From NCBI GenBank assembly GCA_032718475.1, contig JAUCBJ010002395.1, positions 1-20,737 of the forward strand: a stretch of DNA of 20,737 bases, given 5' to 3'. The position numbers and the translations under genes are program-made. Shown here piece after piece: positions 16,910 through 20,737 of this stretch; the first letter of the stretch is position 1; each line of letters opens with the position of its first letter. The notes under the pieces were generated by a model, which searched no databases, was not told the DNA's origin, and saw nothing but the letters and a program-made list of their open reading frames with translations. The stretch is from Nemertoderma westbladi. Lineage: Eukaryota; Xenacoelomorpha; Nemertodermatida; Nemertodermatidae.

Positions 16910-18337
16910 TTATAAAGGTGCTTGATAGTTATGTAATGTGTGTAATGCAAATATCCAATATTCCAGGTCGAGGTGCAACTTACCTGGAATGCAGATCATC
17001 TTTTGATGCTTGGACACTGATATTGCATTAATGAGGCGACGAAGAAATGTGCGACTAGCACATACTGCTTTCGAGATGAATGATAGTAGCGCAATAAGGC
17101 TCTGAAGCTCACGTTTATTTATCATAGTTCCTGATGCCATGTTTTGAAATCGGTGAATTTCTGCTAGGGCTGTACCTTGCTTGTCATTTGGCACAAAGAA
17201 CTTTATTGAAATGGTGTTTATTCCAATCCCGAATACTGTCTGCTGGTGTTCAGGGGGGAAAGTTTTCTGGGTATTTAGAGGAATGTGATAGTGTTTGAAA
17301 ATGTCAATTATCAAATTGAAAGTGTATGTGGCCAATTCTGGAATATTAACAGTTGTTATAATAAAGTCATCTAGTAAGTGATCAATATTAGTGATATCTG
17401 ATAACATTGTTGTTGTGTCTATTTCGAGTTCGAGATTTTGGCTAGGAGGACATGGAAGGATTGATAATTTGTTAATAATTGTGTCTTTTATTAGAGTACT
17501 ATAATTTTGAAATATGCGACTTGCTGATCTTAATCCGAATACTAATCTGATGCATACAAAAAACATATTTCGCCATTTAATTCCCAGGAGACACCAATCC
17601 TTCTTTGAGATTGGGATGATTTTGAAAGCATCTTTGACATCTAATTTTCCGATTAGAGCATGATTTCCACAGGACATGACACTATCCACGATATCATCTA
17701 TCGTTGTATATGTCACAGTGGAATCTTCATCAGAAATAAAGCTATTTAATGTCCCTTTAAGATTGTGTGAGCAGTCAACACAGAGCCTTGGCTTTTTGTT
17801 TTTGATGGCACTCAATGTTAGTGGGTTTACAACAATAAGGGAAGATGATGTTGTTATCTTGGGTACATTGATGAAGGGGCCTTCGATGAAGCCAGATTTA
17901 ATTTCTTTGGTCAGTAACTCATCTACTTGTAGTGCATTATCAAGTGCTGACTTATTATTTTCACGGAATATAAATTTATCTCTGGGACCATGGTAACCTA
18001 TGTTGACACCATTGGTTAACTGTGTGAGCAATTCTGCCATAAGTTGTTGATCAGGGTAATATTGCAAATCCTTCCTTAAATTTTCTATGTGAATCGGGGT
18101 TGTTGGTTCTTTGTTTATCATATATTCTACTGAATGAATCGGTAAATCTAGGAATTCCTGCAATGTAGCTGCGGGTAATGTTGACGGTGTTGAGAGGGTT
18201 AAGAATTCACCACATGTTCTTGCATGATCATAAGGATATAACCTTTGTGCTGTGTCTAAGGTTGTCATGATCGGAGCTCTGTTTGGGATATCTGTGTTTA
18301 TCTCAAAGTATTTGCTGAGAGCAAAGAACGGTGTCAT
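16910..18337 (-). pseudogene. Reverse transcriptase of the DIRS-like element
   Basis: A 475-residue ORF begins with ATG at 18337. The first 120 residues are not conserved to my knowledge. The polymerase domain follows: GFIEGPFINVPK, RLCVDCSHNLKGTLNSF, motif A KLDVKDAFKIIPI (catalytic D233), motif B FGLRSASRIF (about 265-275), motif C HLLDDFIIT (D323, D324), then the thumb-like region with LNTQKT and NKRELQSLIALLSFISKAV. This RT type is shared by DIRS and Ngaro elements. The catalytic residues are intact, and only TAA 16912-16910 splits it from RNase H. The stop might be a mutation or a suppressed codon; mutation fits the damage in the other genes. It is first in transcription order. Confidence 0.95.
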
Positions 18338-18544
18338 GAGCTTTATTCTGCAGTTATACTGTTCGTTGATGAATAAATTATAGCGATTATACCGTACTCA
18401 GCTAGTTATATCTAACCAACGAGTCAGCATAACATTATGATCCATAAGAAAGGGAAAAAAAAAGAAATAAATAGATATAATACCTAGCTTCTGACAACAT
18501 GCTGCCCTTGTATTAAGAGCATGTTATATAATAGGCTCTCATTG
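18338..18544. other. Upstream flank of the reverse transcriptase
   Basis: Non-coding AT-rich sequence between the RT start and the minisatellite, the expected place for a promoter or terminal repeat. No repeat of it was found on the recombinase side. Confidence 0.45.
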
Positions 18545-19390
18545 AATAAAGGGATCCGGAAATCCGCCTGTAGTCTGTCCTCCCATAAAGGGATCCGGAC
18601 ATCAGCCTGAAAGCTGTCCTCCTGTAAAGGGATATGGACATCCACCTATAGATATTACAGTATTAGGCTGTCCTCCCGTAAAGGGATCCGGACACCCGCC
18701 TGTAAATATTAGGCTGTCCTCCCGTAAAGGGATCCGGACATCCGCCTGTATATTAGGCTGTCCTCCCATAAAGGGATCCGGACATCCGCCTGTAGATATT
18801 AGGCTGTCCTCCCGTGAAGGGATCCGGACATCCGCCTGTAGATATTAGGCTGTCCTCCCATAAAGGGATCCGCACATCCGCCTGTAGATATTAGGCTGTC
18901 CTCCCGTGAAGGGATCCGGACATCCGCCTATAGATATTAGGCTGTCCTCCCATAAAGGGATCCGGACACCCGCCTGTAAATATTAGGCTGTTCTCCCGTA
19001 AAGGGATCCGGACATCCGCCTGTATATTATGCTGTCCTCCCGTAAAGGGATCCGGACATCTGCCTGTAGATATTAGGCTGTCTTCCCGTAAAGGGATCCG
19101 GACATCCACCTGTAGATATTAGGCTGTCCTCCCATAAAGGGATCCGCACTTCCGCCTGTATATTATGCTGTCCTCCCGTAAAGGGATCCGGACATCTGCC
19201 TGTAGATATAGGCTCTCCTCCCGTGAAGGGATCCGGACATCCGCCTGTACAGCTGTATATTATGCTGTCCTCCCGTAAAGGGATCCGGACATCTGCCTGT
19301 AGATATAGGCTGTCGGCTGTCCTCCCGTGAAGGGATCCGGACATCCGCCTGAGCCCATAGGTTGTCTCTCCCTTACTGCCTTAAGGGATT
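18545..19390. repeat. 46-bp minisatellite, about 18 copies
   Basis: Units of typically 46 bp (range about 38-53) contain TCCTCCCGTAAAGGGATCC, then GGACATCCGCCTGTAGATATTAGGCTG. Most carry GGATCC overlapping the palindrome TCCGGA. Indels such as the TATTATGC variant recur in the last third (near 19021, 19161 and 19255), so larger units were also duplicated. Conservation is lower at both edges. Minus-strand ORFs through it are artefacts of lacking stops. Confidence 0.97.
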
Positions 19391-19897
19391 CGGATAAACA
19401 GATAGATGCGTAATTTTACAGATATAACAGCAGTAAAGCCGTTGCCGAAATAATTGCATTATTATTAACGTGAGTTTCGGTTTATGTATGAACAGATGAA
19501 TACATATACAGTATGTTATATACAAGAACAATGTATATTATATTTCGCGACTAAATCTCAATAATATGTAACTCGTAAGGAGAGAAAAAAAAAGAAAAAA
19601 CCGAAAGACTTCGGAAATAAGAATAATTATGTAATTACGTTAAAGATGAAAGTACAGAAGCTTATGTACACCAAAGTATAATATAATGAAAAAAAAATTT
19701 TTTAGAATGCTATCCAAATATTTCTCCCTTGGTGAAAATATTAACAAACAATAAGTCAGTATAATATTTGTAGTATTATGCAATGTTGGAATGAACGTTT
19801 CAGTGAACCCAATATTTGTCAATATTATACCGTGAGCAGTTAGCTCCATTACTTACACTGCTAGTAACCTACCTGCACCTTGAAGCTCTGATAGGAC

Positions 19898-19911
19898 GTT
19901 GCCTTAGCAAC
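19898..19911. promoter_or_regulatory. RFX X-box-like palindrome
   Basis: GTTGCCTTAGCAAC matches the RFX-family X-box consensus (GTNRCC, 0-3 spacer, RGYAAC). No gene is visible next to it in this window, so a function is speculative. It may be a chance feature of the surrounding repeat. Confidence 0.3.
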
Positions 19912-19943
19912 GATATTCTGGCTTTGGGCTTGGCTGCCCAGAG

Positions 19944-20078
19944 TGATTTACAAACCTGGTTTTTCCTATAGACAATATGCTGATACACAACCTCCAAGGG
20001 AGGGGAAATGGCTCTGGTCCAGGTTGATATACAAGTCTGGTTATTCCTGCCGAGCAAATGCTAATACACAATAGAAAA
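19944..20078. repeat. Two diverged tandem copies, period about 81 bp
   Basis: TGATTTACAA...CTGGTT..TTCCT...GCTGATACACAA at 19944-19990 is repeated as TGATATACAA...CTGGTT.TTCCT...GCTAATACACAA at 20025-20070. The second copy runs straight into the dispersed block shared with 13513-13605. The CTCCAAGGGAGG motif in the first copy also occurs at about 13533. Confidence 0.75.
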
Positions 20079-20131
20079 TAGTCACATAGGATGTCACTGC
20101 AAAACCAATTACCTTTGTCAATTGGGTATTA
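20048..20131. repeat. Dispersed block, right copy
   Basis: Same orientation and roughly 90 percent identical by eye to 13513-13605 apart from the missing CTCCAAGGGAGG segment. See the left copy. Confidence 0.9.
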
Positions 20132-20320
20132 TTACAACATATTAGATTGACAACACAGTAGTGTTGTGGTAGTGTACCAGTACCAGACTGAGTCTTGTAA
20201 TAGGCCCCACTAACAACTCCGGGCTACGTTCTGAAATACAGCCTCTGGAATATTATTAAATTATTTTCATTATAAATTATTCACTAGAAAGCCAGTCTGT
20301 CAATTTAATCGTCCAGTATC

Positions 20321-20440
20321 AATTCCCGCGGGCTAATACAATTCATTTTCGGGCTAAGGATGCCCTGCCCACTGGCTAAGAAAGCTTGCGGGTAAACGAT
20401 TCCCATTTTGCGGGCTAAGAATTCCCGCGGGCTAAGTCAT
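20321..20440. repeat. Cluster of CGGGCTAA motifs
   Basis: CGGGCTAA or near matches occur at 20329, 20350, about 20373 (TGGCTAAG), about 20389 (CGGGTAA), 20411 and 20429. Two copies sit in ATTCCCGCGGGCTAA with a CCCGCGGG palindrome. Spacing is 15-25 bases, so it is a degenerate short-period array or a binding-site cluster. Confidence 0.75.
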
Positions 20441-20737
20441 CACCCAACCGAACATACAGTTGCCTGAACTGCTTTACTCGTATCTCTGTAACCACAACCC
20501 AAATGCTGTGATTCACAGTATGCGATTTCACCGTGCGGTCACCGCAAGTGTATCTGAGAACAGGCCCATTACTGGTACAGCTACAATTAGTTTCAAAAAA
20601 TTAATGTAAAACATCAAAAGGAGCAGGTTAAAGGGGTTGTGTTTTCTAACCAAAACAATAAACAAAAGTAGGTTTCATCGATTTGCGCTGGAGAACTTTT
20701 TTATTTACGACCAACTGGCGCCACTATTTGCGAGATA

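Larger units (their letters stand above)
14084..18337 (-). mobile_element. DIRS-order (tyrosine recombinase) retrotransposon, decayed
   Basis: Three minus-strand coding regions run in the order reverse transcriptase/RNase H (18337-16418), gag-like ORF (16181-15102) and tyrosine recombinase (14962-14084). A reverse transcriptase plus tyrosine recombinase, with no integrase or protease, defines the DIRS order. All genes are damaged. True ends (inverted or split direct repeats) were not found next to the ORFs. The direct repeats at 13513-13605 and 20048-20131 are candidate outer limits. No methyltransferase domain, as present in many DIRS1-like elements, was seen. Confidence 0.88.
19391..20737. 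other. Non-coding right flank with small repeats
   Basis: No coding region was supported. Contents include an AT-rich part to 19860, an X-box-like site, a two-copy duplication, the second dispersed block, and a CGGGCTAA cluster. A TGGCGCCA octamer near 20715 resembles a tRNA-Lys primer-binding start, but no LTR end is visible before it. Confidence 0.5.

Noticed and set aside
9042-16912. Reassigned genetic code, because three internal stops are all TAA
   Set aside because: The intact BuGZ gene uses ordinary Gln codons with no in-frame TAA or TAG, and the genes with internal TAA also have frameshifts. Mutation is the simpler explanation.
18891-19344. 72- and 105-residue minus-strand ORFs
   Set aside because: Repetitive readings through the 46-bp minisatellite.
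18545-19390. CRISPR array (also considered for the 60- and 73-bp arrays)
   Set aside because: The whole unit is repeated with no unique spacers, and there are no cas genes; the context is an animal genome.
20712-20722. TGGCGCCA as a retroelement primer-binding site
   Set aside because: No LTR end is recognisable immediately upstream and the window ends shortly after. Eight bases alone are not enough.

Overview
The window looks like nuclear DNA of an invertebrate animal, rich in repeats. The background is AT-rich with animal-type dispersed repeats and no bacterial operon structure. The one gene recognised with confidence encodes a BuGZ/ZNF207-type zinc-finger protein, and there are remnants of DIRS-like, hAT-like and other transposons. 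The sequence alone does not identify the species. No tRNA, rRNA or CRISPR was found.

Layout from left to right. Positions 1-1609 hold 27 copies of a 60-bp satellite that runs off the left edge. Positions 2452-2889 hold six identical copies of a 73-bp repeat. Positions 2890-5431 are AT-rich with only weak small ORFs. The BuGZ/ZNF207 homologue lies at 5432-6538 (minus), uninterrupted by introns. Positions 6540-8430 contain an inverted-repeat cluster upstream of that gene, a possible transposase fragment, a MITE-like element with inverted repeats (7250-7845) and a small broken coding fragment.

Positions 9042-12671 (plus) form a GC-rich coding-like region matching no family I recognise. Its order is acidic/basic N-terminus, long coiled coil, Asn-rich segment, 20-residue repeats, Gly runs and a charged C-terminal part. 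It carries two in-frame TAA codons, changes frame at each of its poly-G tracts, and is split by a 551-bp hAT-type MITE with 16-bp perfect terminal inverted repeats and an 8-bp target duplication. The frame is continuous across the empty site.

Positions 14084-18337 (minus) are a decayed tyrosine-recombinase retrotransposon of the DIRS order. Its genes run reverse transcriptase/RNase H, then a gag-like ORF with zinc-knuckle traces, then tyrosine recombinase, so the gag-like gene is in the middle. It abuts an array of about 18 copies of a 46-bp minisatellite (18545-19390). A block of about 85 bp at 13513-13605 recurs in direct orientation at 20048-20131, bracketing the element and the minisatellite. 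The right end (19391-20737) is non-coding, with a tandem duplication, an RFX X-box-like site and a cluster of CGGGCTAA motifs.

The mobile-element genes all look inactive. The parts most worth following up are the unrecognised poly-G gene with its hAT insertion and the gene order of the DIRS-like element.
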